Source: a virus. From it: a DNA stretch of 64,000 nucleotides. Below the pieces are notes generated by a model, which was not told the DNA's origin, made no database searches, and worked only from the letters and a program-made list of their open reading frames with translations. The stretch spans positions 1-64,000 of IMG/VR virus record IMGVR_UViG_3300007519_000018; one strand, 5' to 3'. Both the position numbers and the translations under genes were made by a program. The stretch's first letter is position 1, and the number at the start of each line of letters is the position of its first letter. Shown piece after piece: positions 49,743 to 58,806 of the stretch.

Positions 49743-49996
49743 GTGACTGTTCGTGCATCAAGTTGATGAATGGGCTTTCTGACGTGTTTGGCTTCGATCA
49801 CGCACGACAGAATTGTTTCGTCATCGCAAATTCAAGTCAAAACCCTGTTGAACTCTGCGGCGGTGGCCATAGCGCCGCACCCGGTGACATTTGGCTGATT
49901 TTTAAAGACGACTACGTATCTGGGGTTTCGAGTTCGAACTCGAAGGTGAAGGTTTTAGCAAAATTTGGCGCAAAATCCCAATTGCTCAAGTCCTAG
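49739..49996 (+). CDS. small protein of unknown function
   Basis: An 85-residue protein (MSDCSCIKLMNGLSDVFGFD) with five Cys and a C-terminal KVLAKFGAKSQLLKS. ATGA overlap with the terminator-like gene. Between neck and sheath genes, so perhaps a minor structural protein. Not recognised. Confidence 0.6.
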   Translation: MSDCSCIKLMNGLSDVFGFDHARQNCFVIANSSQNPVELCGGGHSAAPGDIWLIFKDDYVSGVSSSNSKVKVLAKFGAKSQLLKS

Positions 49997-50001
49997 TACG
50001 G

Positions 50002-50007
50002 TACAAT
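50002..50007 (+). promoter_or_regulatory. candidate -10 element (TACAAT), possible leaderless start
   Basis: TACAAT is followed by six bases (AAATAG) and then the ATG at 50014. No Shine-Dalgarno is present in the 17-base gap. If active, transcription would start at or next to the ATG. Confidence 0.4.
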
Positions 50008-50013
50008 AAATAG

Positions 50014-50361
50014 ATGGCGAAAAATATTTTCAAACAGGTCTCTAAAGCTGAGTGCCTTGCAGCAGCAGCAGAGGGAAATATTGGTATCTGCAATTTGACG
50101 TCACAAAAAGTCGAAATCGACGATGAAGGCCATTTCGTCGAGGCGCGAGGTCACGCAATCGTTGGCAAAACGAACCCGATGATTGAAGTTCTTTCCGCTA
50201 GGGGAACCATCGCAGTCAACGAAAAGAAGGCCGAGGATTCGAAAAAAGTCTTCAAGTCTTCCAAGCGGACTGATACAAAGGAATTGGAAGTAGAAAGTGC
50301 GGTTGAAGACGATCCCGCAATTTCCGAGGAAGAAGTATCGTCAAAGATCGATAACGTCTGA
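50014..50361 (+). CDS. protein of unknown function upstream of the sheath gene
   Basis: A 115-residue protein. The N-terminal half (CNLTSQKVEIDDEGHFVEARGHAI) looks like a small beta domain; the C-terminal half is acidic and probably disordered (ELEVESAVEDDPAISEEEVSS). Not recognised. Confidence 0.6.
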   Translation: MAKNIFKQVSKAECLAAAAEGNIGICNLTSQKVEIDDEGHFVEARGHAIVGKTNPMIEVLSARGTIAVNEKKAEDSKKVFKSSKRTDTKELEVESAVEDDPAISEEEVSSKIDNV

Positions 50362-50381
50362 TAATCTATAAGTGACAGTTC

Positions 50382-50408
50382 AGTTTCAGAGCATAAAGTT
50401 CTGAAACT
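50382..50408. other. inverted repeat in the sheath-gene leader
   Basis: AGTTTCAGA at 50382-50390 pairs perfectly with TCTGAAACT at 50400-50408 around a 9-base loop. It lies 39 bases before the sheath ATG. There is no T run, so it is more likely an RNA-stability or regulatory hairpin than a terminator. Confidence 0.5.
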
Positions 50409-50446
50409 TAAATCAGTCGCCAGCAAACGGAAGAAAAGGAAGCCCT

Positions 50447-51922
50447 ATGCCGGGAGTCGTAATCAGCACAGCAGTCCGCACGGGTCCCGCCGGGAACACC
50501 GTTCGGGAAACATCGCAGGCCTTCTTCGTCGGCTTGTCCGATCGTGGATCCTCGACGCGGGCGGTGAAAGTAACCAGCACCGAGGAATTTCAGAACGTCT
50601 ATGGCGGATATGTCAGTTATGCATATCTCCATGACACTGTTCAGACTTTCTTCGAAGAGGGCGGAACACAGTGCTACATCGGTCGCGCTGTCGGCCCTGG
50701 TGCCACTACCGGCTTCCTGACGCTCGAAGACGACGCGCAGACAGATTCCCTCACCATCACCGCAAATGGTGCTGGTGCATGGAGCGCCAATGTCAGGGTG
50801 GCCGTCATCGCTGGCCTCGCCGCTGGATCCCGTCAGCTTCAGTTGACCTACGCCAACGTCATCATCTTCAACACTGGCGATATTCTCACCGTTGCGGAAA
50901 TGGCCGGAAAGATCAACCGAGACACGACCGCGTCCCACTACATCACAGCAGAAGTCGTCGGTGCAAACCTTCCCGCAATTCTCACGGCCACGGCGATTTC
51001 GACCGGCGATGATGATCGCGCGAATGTGACACACGCCGAGTACAACAGCGCGCTCACGCTTTTCCTTGACTCATACGGCGCTGGCGTTGTAGCCAACCCT
51101 GAGAGCACGGTCGATCAGGTCAAGGCCGGATTGATTACGCACGCGAATTCATACAACCGAATCTGCTACATCCACCTCCCGGCCGGAACGCCGGTCGCGG
51201 ACGACGGGGCAGACAATGTCGCAGATGTGGCGCGTTCGCTGACGGCTTCGACGGAAAACGCCGAGCATGCTCAGCTGATTTTCCCTTGGGTATACAAGCC
51301 GACAGACATCGCTGGCGTCAACCGTATGATCCCGCCGGTCGGCTATGCCGCCGGTTGTCGGTCACGGGCACACAACCAGATTGGTGCCCAGCAGGCCGGT
51401 GCAGGAATCATTTCAAGCGCCCGCTACATCAACGGACTTGAGTATGACCTCGACAAGGCGAATGGCGATCGACTCGATAGCGCAAACGTTGTCGCTATCC
51501 GCCGAATCAACAATGCGATTCGCATCTACGGGGCTCGCACACTGTCTTCCGACACGTCGAACTTCCGGTACATCACCGGACAAGACTTGGTCAACCATGT
51601 GGTCGTTGAGGCCAACCGTTCGCTTGAGGATCTCCTGTTCAGTGTGATCGACGGGCGGAACAACATTTTTGCCAGCGTCGAAGCCAAGATGATCGCAATT
51701 CTTGAGCCTCTTCGTCTCGCTGGAGCACTGTATGAGGCGTTCGACCTCTACGGGAAGCGGATCGACTACGGATACACCGTCAAGTGTGACAAATCCCTGA
51801 ACCCAGTCACCCAGTTGGCTGATGGTCTCGTTAAAGCTAAGGTCGGAATCCGCGTGTCAAGCGTCGGAGACAAGATCGAGGTCGACATCGTCAAGAGCAA
51901 CTTGACGGCGTCGGTCGTCTAA
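50447..51922 (+). CDS. tail sheath protein
   Basis: A 491-residue protein that forms the contractile sheath. MPGVVISTAVRTGPAGN, then FVGLSDRGSSTRAVKVTS and YLHDTVQTFFEEGGTQCYIGRAVG form the usual N-terminal domain. The C-terminal domain shows PPVGYAAGCRSRAHNQIG, then NAIRIYGARTL and NFRYITGQDLVNHVVVEANRSLEDLLF, ending KAKVGIRVSSVGDKIEVDIV. These are standard for phage sheaths and related contractile machines. Ribosome site AAAAGGAAG. This establishes the myovirus morphology. Confidence 0.96.
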   Translation: MPGVVISTAVRTGPAGNTVRETSQAFFVGLSDRGSSTRAVKVTSTEEFQNVYGGYVSYAYLHDTVQTFFEEGGTQCYIGRAVGPGATTGFLTLEDDAQTDSLTITANGAGAWSANVRVAVIAGLAAGSRQLQLTYANVIIFNTGDILTVAEMAGKINRDTTASHYITAEVVGANLPAILTATAISTGDDDRANVTHAEYNSALTLFLDSYGAGVVANPESTVDQVKAGLITHANSYNRICYIHLPAGTPVADDGADNVADVARSLTASTENAEHAQLIFPWVYKPTDIAGVNRMIPPVGYAAGCRSRAHNQIGAQQAGAGIISSARYINGLEYDLDKANGDRLDSANVVAIRRINNAIRIYGARTLSSDTSNFRYITGQDLVNHVVVEANRSLEDLLFSVIDGRNNIFASVEAKMIAILEPLRLAGALYEAFDLYGKRIDYGYTVKCDKSLNPVTQLADGLVKAKVGIRVSSVGDKIEVDIVKSNLTASVV

Positions 51923-51937
51923 TCGGAGGAATAACAA

Positions 51938-52402
51938 ATGTCTAAGACTTCACAGCGACAGATTCTCGCCGACATCGCGCCGGTGGACAGCAATCATCCC
52001 AAGTGGGAGGGCTTCCGCTTCGCTCAAGTTTCGGGTGGAGAGATCACCGCTTCAGTTGAGAAGATCTATGAGGGGGGTGCGAAGTTCCCATCCGTGCTTT
52101 GCGCGCCTTTCGAGATTGGTGACATCACGCTGACGGCTCACTTCGACGACGATTACACTGAGAGCGACGGAGCCAGCGGAATTGCCAGAAAGTTGGCTTC
52201 GCTCCGCCCTCTCGTTGGTCAGGCGTACTACAACGTCAACATCAAGACGTACGACTGCGACATCGAGGTGCTTGGCACCGACCGGGTGTACACCAGCGCC
52301 CTGCTTGTTGGGCTCACCGAGCCAGAAGGTGACTCGTCCTCTGGGGCGCCAGCGACATTCGCGCTGACGTTTGCAATCCAGAGCGTCAACTCCACCACCT
52401 GA
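51938..52402 (+). CDS. tail tube protein
   Basis: A 154-residue protein directly after the sheath gene, the normal place of the tube. GFRFAQVSGGEITASVEKIYEGG, PFEIGDITLTAHFDDD and VLGTDRVYTSALLVGLTEPEGDSSS-type segments fit the tube beta barrel; PATFALTFAIQSVN is the last strand. A strong terminator follows, as expected for a very abundant protein. Confidence 0.85.
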   Translation: MSKTSQRQILADIAPVDSNHPKWEGFRFAQVSGGEITASVEKIYEGGAKFPSVLCAPFEIGDITLTAHFDDDYTESDGASGIARKLASLRPLVGQAYYNVNIKTYDCDIEVLGTDRVYTSALLVGLTEPEGDSSSGAPATFALTFAIQSVNSTT

Positions 52403-52434
52403 TTTATCCGCGTCTGGCTTCGGCCTAGCACTTT

Positions 52435-52475
52435 AGAGACCCTTTTCCTTCGCTGGAGAGGGGTCTCTTTATTTT
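52435..52475 (+). terminator. intrinsic terminator after the tail tube gene
   Basis: AGAGACCC at 52435-52442 pairs with GGGTCTCT at 52461-52468; the stem continues inward with further pairs (CC with GG around TTCGCT). It is followed by TTTATTTTAT. It separates sheath/tube transcription from the chaperone and tape measure genes. Confidence 0.88.
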
Positions 52476-52521
52476 ATGAGGAGTTCCGTTCGGGGTAACT
52501 CCGATGTGCTAATTTTTCAGC

Positions 52522-53040
52522 ATGACCGAAAGCCTTTACATCGAAGAAAATGAGCCCTCCGCTGAGCCCGCAAAGGCCTCAAAAGCGAAGGCTTCCATCG
52601 TTTCCCCTCTCTCCCGTTTGAAGGAAACCATTTCAAAGAAGGTGGAGCGATCAGTGATCCACCTTGAGGTGCCGGACCGCAAGGGGGTTTACCTCATTAT
52701 CAGCCCCAACGTAGCGCAGAATCAGATGAAGAGCTGGCGGCGCAACGCTGGCGAAGATTCCAAAAAGGGCATGGATCCAACGAAGTTTGCCGCTTACGTC
52801 GTTGGCCATACGACCACCGGAATCATTATGGATGGCGAGGAAGTGTTTGATGCGGACGGCAATTCTCTGAACTTTGCATCCAAAGACGTTTTGGAGTCGA
52901 CGGACACAACGAGGCCTGTACCTGACGCCGTTTTGGCATTTTTCAATCTTGACCCACACGTCGAGCAGGGTGCTCTAGCGATTCTGGAGGCAGCTGGCTA
53001 CGGTGACACCGTTGAAGCGGTGGACCCTACGAAGGACTGA
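52522..53040 (+). CDS. tail assembly chaperone, short form (gpG-like)
   Basis: A 172-residue protein between tube and tape measure genes. PDRKGVYLIISPNVAQNQMKS and PTKFAAYVVGHTTTGI fit the chaperones that bind the tape measure before tail polymerisation. Start lacks a ribosome site; GCTAAT lies 8 bases before the ATG, so a leaderless start is possible. A -1 frameshift near its 3' end yields a longer form (next entry). Confidence 0.8.
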   Translation: MTESLYIEENEPSAEPAKASKAKASIVSPLSRLKETISKKVERSVIHLEVPDRKGVYLIISPNVAQNQMKSWRRNAGEDSKKGMDPTKFAAYVVGHTTTGIIMDGEEVFDADGNSLNFASKDVLESTDTTRPVPDAVLAFFNLDPHVEQGALAILEAAGYGDTVEAVDPTKD

Positions 53041-53225
53041 TTGACGATTTAGCCGATGATGGCTACGTAATCAGTGCTGCGCGACTAGCGGAATTGTGGG
53101 GAACTAGCCCTATCGACTTGTTATCTGTAGATGATGACGAATGGTTGGTACTTATGGCATGTGCTAAAGTGGTAGAGCGCGATCGTGAAGAATCGGAGCG
53201 TAAGCGCAAGCATAATAATCGCTAA
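53022..53225 (+). CDS. -1 frameshift extension of the tail assembly chaperone (gpGT-like)
   Basis: The -1 frame opens after a TGA at 53013-53015 and continues past the chaperone stop to a TAA at 53223-53225. It encodes GLIDDLADDGYVISAARLA, then ELWGTSPIDLLSVDDDEW, and a charged end (KRKHNNR). The shift must occur between 53016 and 53037; the best site is C-CCT at 53025-53028, where a Pro tRNA can slip from CCT to CCC. The fused protein would have about 234 residues. Such frameshifts between tube and tape measure genes are near universal in long-tailed phages. Confidence 0.8.
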   Translation, partial: GPYEGLIDDLADDGYVISAARLAELWGTSPIDLLSVDDDEWLVLMACAKVVERDREESERKRKHNNR

Positions 53226-53242
53226 CCTGAGGGTTGAGACCT

Positions 53243-56200
53243 ATGGCTGATGCAAGTCTAGTAATCAAGATTAGTGCGACTGGTGAACGCAACCTCAAGT
53301 CGATCCGTAGAGACCTTGACAGGATTAGCGCCTCCGCTGTAACTACTTCTGCAGCCCTGCAGGCTTTCGCCCGGAGTTACAACGACGCTTGGGACAAACA
53401 CCTCAAGAACGTCGAAAAGAACTTCACACGGCACTTCGACGACCTCGATCGGATGGTCTCAATGGCCGGTGGCACGCTGCTGAAAGGGCTCGGCTTGGCG
53501 CTCAAGGCAACCGCTGCCGAGTTTGTCCTAATGGGCGCATCAATGCTTGGTGTTCACGCACTGTTTGCTACCGGCAACTGGTTGATGAAGGGTTACCGGG
53601 GGGCAATGGCCCTGTTGGCTGGAGCGGCAGCGTCGACTGCCGTGGCTCTTGCTTCTGTGGCGGCCGCAATCCGCGAACAGAGCGCCGCAATGTACGCTTA
53701 CAAGGCGACCGGATACAAGCAGTTTGGAGACAACCTGAATCGCGTCCGTGTAGTTATGCGCGGTCTAGAAACAGATACCCGTTTCGCTTCCGTTGGGGTG
53801 GAGAACTTAAACGCAGCGTACGCAGCAGTCTCCCAGAGGTCGACGTTCACGGCAGGTTCTCAGGGCCTACTGAGTGGTCTTATGGACTTTGCTTCAGCAG
53901 GTCAGCCATTAGAGCAAGGGGTCAAGGCCGCTGGCCAATTGATCGGCATTCTCCAAGATCCAAAAGCATCGTTTAGCGAGATAACCAAATCCGCTGAAGC
54001 GCTTGGTCCAGCCATGCAGAAGGCGATGAAGGAAGCTGAGAAGCAAGGCATCAACACCGCAACTGAACTGAAGAAAGCAATCAACGACGGCACGCTCGTT
54101 TCGATGGGTGGCGTTGAAGGCCAGTTCGATGCAGTAAACGGAACTCTCGTGAGCATCATGAAGGGCGGCTTCAACCAAATTCGCTCAATGTTTGCTGATA
54201 TGGGTCAACCTTTCCTCAAGCCGTTGAAGGAGGCTGCTGACGAGATCCTTGTCATCTTCAAGCGCACGTTCATGCGGCTACGGGGTGACCTTGGCAAGTT
54301 CGGCACGGGATCGTTTATCACCTCGCTTGTGAGTATGTCCGAGAAACTCGAAAATGTGTTCGTGAAGTTGATCCGTGATTACTTGCCTCAGGTTATCGGA
54401 ATGTTCGGCAGGTGGTCCGATAAGTGGGATTCTTTCACAAATGGATGGAACAGGCTTCTCGACGGGATGCGGCCACTTATAGATGGGGCGAAAGTTCTTG
54501 AAGGTGTTCTAAAGAACATCTTCGGTCCTGTCTGGACCCAAATTAAAGAAAAGTTTGGCTCTTTCAACGACCAGCTTAAGGAGAACGAACCTCAACTTTT
54601 ATCATTCGGTACTGCTCTGGGTGACATGCTTGTCTCCTTTAGCAAAGTGACCGACAAGATGCGCGAGCTTTTCTTCACGGCGCTTCCATTCATCACCAAA
54701 ATGCTTGAAGGCGTCAAGCAGATCACGGATCTCCTCGGCACGATGCTCGGTTCTATGGGGAAAATTTTTGGTGGTAAGGGTGACGGTTTTGGTGCTTTTG
54801 GAATGTTGATGGGCCTCGGCCTTATCGGCCGTTCAATGAAAAACACTAAAGGCGGATTTGTTCAGAAATCGATGGTTTCGAGCATGAACGTTCAAGCAAA
54901 TCAAGTTACCGTCACGGGCGCAACTGCAGGTGGGCAAATGTATCCGGGTGCAGCAACATCTCAGCAAGCGTTTAATACACCCTATGGTCCGGGTCGCACT
55001 GTTGGCGGGCTGGGTGGTGGTGCTGGATCTGGATTTTTGTCCGCAAGAAATGGTCCGACATCTAATTATTACCCACCCGGATCTTTAGGTGGACCTATTA
55101 GTCACCGCGCTGGAGTGGCTCAGGGTATGTCCTCGGGGCAAGTTGCTGCCTATAACAAAGGTACCCGTGCGGCAGCGGCGGCACAGGCTCCGATGACCTC
55201 TTCCGGCATGACGGGTTTGCCAAGCCGATTGCAACAGTTCAGTGGCTCTAGAGGCCCCCGGGCCATGCGCAACAACTCTAAAATGTACGGCAATTTTAGT
55301 AAATACAATAACTCTGCAAGTGGAAAAATGGGAACGATGGTTGGTCTCGGCCTGCTCAGTTCCGTAATGCCGGAAGAGACACAAGGCGCAATGTCCTTAG
55401 GGGCCAGTCTTGCAGTGATCAATCCTGCCCTCGGTCTTGGCGTTGCAGGCATCGGTACCGCCATGACTTCAAAGAATGCAGCTGTCGGCGTCGGCGGCGG
55501 TGTTGTTGGTGGAGCAGCATTGGGGATGATGGTCGCTGGCCCTGTGGGTGCTGCTGTTGGTGGAATTCTTGGTGGAGTACTCGGCGGGATTAAGGCCAAC
55601 AGCAACAAGCACAATGCTATGAGGGAAGAGGCTCGCGAACAGGGTCGTAGCGCAAGTAAGCAAATTCTTGAAGGGCTGATGACGGGTATAAGCGATGCGT
55701 CTAAAAACGACGACATCAAAGCGTTCACATCGGAAAATTTGGGCGAGACGCTCGGTTTGAATCTGCTGGATGATGCGGTGAAGGATTCGTTCGACTTCCA
55801 GAAGCAGAATGGTTTGAGATCGCATGAGCAGCGTCAGGCTCTTGTTGAAAAACTTTACGCGCAACGCGACGTTCTCGGATTCGAGATGTCTGAAGAAGAA
55901 AAGAAAAAAGCACTTGAGAAGCCAAACGAATTTTTGGAAACGATCAATAAAGAGTTGGCTCCGACGTTTGAAGCGGCAACTGAAATCACCAACAAATTCG
56001 AGTCACGAATGGACTTGTTCACGTCTTCTCTTCGCATGACAGAAGAGGAAGTGATGAGGCTTGCTCAGACCACTGGCGTGAACCTTTACGATGCCGCACA
56101 AAATACCGGAGACATGATAAAGCAACTTGCTGACGGGCTGATTACTTCAAAAGAAAAGATGGATCAAGCGATGGCAGATATCGGCGCCAGAGGGATGTCG

Positions 56201-57358
56201 AAGCTATCTGTAGAGAAGAGGCGCCTTGAAGCCCCACATGTCATGGACGAAGCAGCCCAAAACATCTTGGATATGTCACGATCTGGAAACTTCGATACCG
56301 CTAATGCGGTTGGGCTGACGGAGGACATCTATGGAGGCCTAATTGACTTTTACGAAGGTGACACTACGAAGGCGATGCTCACTTTTCTGGATCAGTTTGC
56401 GGATGGTAAAGCGTTCGAAGAGGGGAACACGCTGTCAGCCATGAAACCTGCAGACATAGCAACTTTTCTGGCGGCTATTCAACCTGCATTGGACGAGATG
56501 CAAAGCGGTAGGGATAAAATAGGTTTCGATCTGTTCTCTGGCATTTTTGCTGACTCTGGACTTTCTGTCGTACTCAAAGACCCTGAATACTTTTCTAAAC
56601 TGACTGACAAGCAACTTATCGCATTTGGCGATAAATTTACAGCTGAAAACATTAAGGACAAGTCAGGCATCGAACTGAAAGATATGTTGGCAGAATTGTT
56701 CCCAGATATGCAAGCGAAGTTTGAAGTGGTGGAGGACATCATTGCGGGGGCGGCGCTAGATCTAGAAACAAAGTCCGCTGAGTTCGTGGCAGCATTGACC
56801 GGCATGATTACCGCACTGAGCAATGGTTTGAGCAATCTCAATATCCCGGATCCGCCAGCACCGGTTCCCGACACCGGCGTCGATCCCGATACGTCGACTC
56901 CTCGTGGGGACACGCTTTCATCGAGATACTCGCGAACAATGTCAGCGCACAGTCAACTAGATTCGATGGCGTCGGGTAAACGATTTGTTACTTCCGGCTG
57001 GCGTAACTTCGATCTTGGCAGCCCAAGTTCAGACCACGTCAATGGCCGCGCATATGATTTGACCGGACAGAATCTTGGTGCGTACAAGTCCCTCGTTGAC
57101 GCCAGCGGAGGGTTTGGGGAGTTCCATGGTTCCGCTGGAAGCCGCCATCTTCACGTTGTTCCTAATACGTCTGGTGGGGCGCCGATGGGCGATTCATCGT
57201 CACCTGCGACACTCGGTGGTGGCGGCGGCGGCGGGATGACCAACAATAATAACTACACGATAAATATTAACGGATCTGATCAGTCGCCGGAACAAATTGC
57301 TGAGGCTGTAATGCAACGGATAAAGAGCGACGAGATGTCAATGAGTGAGCGTCGCTGA
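53243..57358 (+). CDS. tape measure protein with C-terminal M15-type peptidase
   Basis: A 1371-residue protein, started at ATG 53243 (GAGGG upstream). It spans the tube and sets tail length; at about 1.5 angstrom per residue this suggests a tail near 200 nm. Hydrophobic segments lie at about 80-145 and 750-785 (GVGGGVVGGAALGMMVAG). Near the C-terminus (about 1245-1305) FVTSGWRNFD, SDHVNGRAYDL and RHLHVVP give the zinc ligands (HxxxxxxD and HxH) of D-Ala-D-Ala-carboxypeptidase-like M15 enzymes, so the tip can cut peptidoglycan during infection. A Gly-rich stretch and NNNNYTININGSDQS close the protein. TGATG overlap with the next gene. Confidence 0.92.
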   Translation: MADASLVIKISATGERNLKSIRRDLDRISASAVTTSAALQAFARSYNDAWDKHLKNVEKNFTRHFDDLDRMVSMAGGTLLKGLGLALKATAAEFVLMGASMLGVHALFATGNWLMKGYRGAMALLAGAAASTAVALASVAAAIREQSAAMYAYKATGYKQFGDNLNRVRVVMRGLETDTRFASVGVENLNAAYAAVSQRSTFTAGSQGLLSGLMDFASAGQPLEQGVKAAGQLIGILQDPKASFSEITKSAEALGPAMQKAMKEAEKQGINTATELKKAINDGTLVSMGGVEGQFDAVNGTLVSIMKGGFNQIRSMFADMGQPFLKPLKEAADEILVIFKRTFMRLRGDLGKFGTGSFITSLVSMSEKLENVFVKLIRDYLPQVIGMFGRWSDKWDSFTNGWNRLLDGMRPLIDGAKVLEGVLKNIFGPVWTQIKEKFGSFNDQLKENEPQLLSFGTALGDMLVSFSKVTDKMRELFFTALPFITKMLEGVKQITDLLGTMLGSMGKIFGGKGDGFGAFGMLMGLGLIGRSMKNTKGGFVQKSMVSSMNVQANQVTVTGATAGGQMYPGAATSQQAFNTPYGPGRTVGGLGGGAGSGFLSARNGPTSNYYPPGSLGGPISHRAGVAQGMSSGQVAAYNKGTRAAAAAQAPMTSSGMTGLPSRLQQFSGSRGPRAMRNNSKMYGNFSKYNNSASGKMGTMVGLGLLSSVMPEETQGAMSLGASLAVINPALGLGVAGIGTAMTSKNAAVGVGGGVVGGAALGMMVAGPVGAAVGGILGGVLGGIKANSNKHNAMREEAREQGRSASKQILEGLMTGISDASKNDDIKAFTSENLGETLGLNLLDDAVKDSFDFQKQNGLRSHEQRQALVEKLYAQRDVLGFEMSEEEKKKALEKPNEFLETINKELAPTFEAATEITNKFESRMDLFTSSLRMTEEEVMRLAQTTGVNLYDAAQNTGDMIKQLADGLITSKEKMDQAMADIGARGMSKLSVEKRRLEAPHVMDEAAQNILDMSRSGNFDTANAVGLTEDIYGGLIDFYEGDTTKAMLTFLDQFADGKAFEEGNTLSAMKPADIATFLAAIQPALDEMQSGRDKIGFDLFSGIFADSGLSVVLKDPEYFSKLTDKQLIAFGDKFTAENIKDKSGIELKDMLAELFPDMQAKFEVVEDIIAGAALDLETKSAEFVAALTGMITALSNGLSNLNIPDPPAPVPDTGVDPDTSTPRGDTLSSRYSRTMSAHSQLDSMASGKRFVTSGWRNFDLGSPSSDHVNGRAYDLTGQNLGAYKSLVDASGGFGEFHGSAGSRHLHVVPNTSGGAPMGDSSSPATLGGGGGGGMTNNNNYTININGSDQSPEQIAEAVMQRIKSDEMSMSERR

Positions 57359-58806
57359 TGGCTGTTGGCGACTGGCCAAGTTTCAGCGGGGGCGCAGATA
57401 TTTCTTTTGTCGACCGCACGCCGCCCGGAACAATCGTCACAGCAGCGGGCGGCCCTGGGAGACGCTCTGGTGTCAAGTATATGGCGACCACCCGATTTGG
57501 ACTCATCAAGATAAACGCCTTCAAGTATCAGATTGTTACAGCTTACGTCAGAGAGTCGCAGTCATTTAACGGAGCAAAAGAAAAACTTTATGACTGGCTC
57601 CCCCTTCGGGGAGGTTGTTACTTGACTGTTGCCCGACCTATCACTGGGATGCATTATTATGGAACAAACTTTGGTACTGCTTCTCGTGATCGGAATTCTT
57701 ATCATTTTTTAGATGGGTCAAAAAGTAGTGGCGGAGTAAGTTGCGTGAAAGAATCAGACGGGTCGTACTTATACGCCGTTAAAGCTCCGCAAGCAAAATG
57801 GATTTCGGGCACTTATTACTACCGTCAGAATGTAGGTGTGTACATGCCCCTTTTTTCTTTTGCTACCAAAGAAGGCTCGGAGGCAAGCGGTTGGGCGTTT
57901 ACGAACAGGCCGCAGGGGGGCACCCCCAACGCAGTTGCTCCGTTGGGTCCCAATGTCGGCCCCTTGCTGCCGTTTATGCCAGCCCCACAAACAAAACTAC
58001 CGTCAAGTGGCGGAGGCGGAGGCGGAGGCGGTGGAGGAGGCGGTGGAGGAGGCGGTGGCGGACAGCCATCTGCAAACGTCGCCCCAACCCCAGCAGAAAC
58101 CAAAGTTGTTGTTCGCGTCCCATACGGATACACCAAACCACCAACCAAAGGAATCGAGAACCGTCCTCGAATCGTCCAAAACTACGTCGAATACATCAAA
58201 GACTCTTCCACCAAACTCGGATACAAACAGATCACCGGTCAAGAAACGTTCCACTTCCCGTACGTCCCCAACAACATCTCATATTCCGGTCTAGGTTCAG
58301 AGTGGACCAATATTGATAGGCAAGGAAATTATCCCCTTGTCGAATGGTCGAAGTGGCAATTGATGAGGGTCGAGATGGAATTCTTGTTGGCCGAAGACCG
58401 TGCTGTCGGTGGGGGAATTTTAGTTCCTGACGGCATTTTTGTTAGCGTTAAGAACCGGATCAATACCCTGCGGAAGATGGCTCAAAGGCAGGCACCAGTT
58501 TCTGTTTTCAATCTCGATGATCTTTTCCGGATTCAGGTGCGACGTGCGGCAGCAACCAGAAAGCCGATGCAGTTTGTGATTGCGGACATTAACGTCTCTT
58601 CAAGTAGAAGGTCGATGGACTCGAACGAGAAGGAGATTACAGCAGCGACAGTCAAACTGACGTTGCAGGAAATCTTGATCGAGAATGTCACTATCGTAAA
58701 AATGTCACCTCCGCAGTTTTCGGAACCAATTTTGGCGAATCGGAGAGGGTCGGATACGACTTCTAGCGATGGTTTCAATGATCCCCTGTTCCATTGGGGC
58801 TTCTGA
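57358..58806 (+). CDS. baseplate/tail tube adaptor-like protein with poly-Gly linker
   Basis: A 482-residue protein. The first 210 residues (MAVGDWPSFSGGADISFVDR...) are separated from the rest by an uninterrupted run of about 20 Gly. The second half has FHFPYVPNNISYSGLGSEWT, then YPLVEWSKWQLMRVEMEFLL and AATVKLTLQEI, resembling the tube-hub adaptors (XkdP/gp53 class) encoded after tape measures, but no LysM repeat is visible. It would connect tube and hub. The place is typical; the exact assignment is moderate. Confidence 0.65.
   Translation: MAVGDWPSFSGGADISFVDRTPPGTIVTAAGGPGRRSGVKYMATTRFGLIKINAFKYQIVTAYVRESQSFNGAKEKLYDWLPLRGGCYLTVARPITGMHYYGTNFGTASRDRNSYHFLDGSKSSGGVSCVKESDGSYLYAVKAPQAKWISGTYYYRQNVGVYMPLFSFATKEGSEASGWAFTNRPQGGTPNAVAPLGPNVGPLLPFMPAPQTKLPSSGGGGGGGGGGGGGGGGGGQPSANVAPTPAETKVVVRVPYGYTKPPTKGIENRPRIVQNYVEYIKDSSTKLGYKQITGQETFHFPYVPNNISYSGLGSEWTNIDRQGNYPLVEWSKWQLMRVEMEFLLAEDRAVGGGILVPDGIFVSVKNRINTLRKMAQRQAPVSVFNLDDLFRIQVRRAAATRKPMQFVIADINVSSSRRSMDSNEKEITAATVKLTLQEILIENVTIVKMSPPQFSEPILANRRGSDTTSSDGFNDPLFHWGF
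58008..58064 (+). repeat. GGCGGA/GGTGGA repeat coding for poly-glycine
   Basis: A run of GGN codons, alternating GGC, GGA and GGT, encodes about 20 consecutive glycines in the adaptor-like protein. The unit repeats (GGAGGCGGTGGA) suggest growth by slippage, so its length may vary between isolates. Confidence 0.85.
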
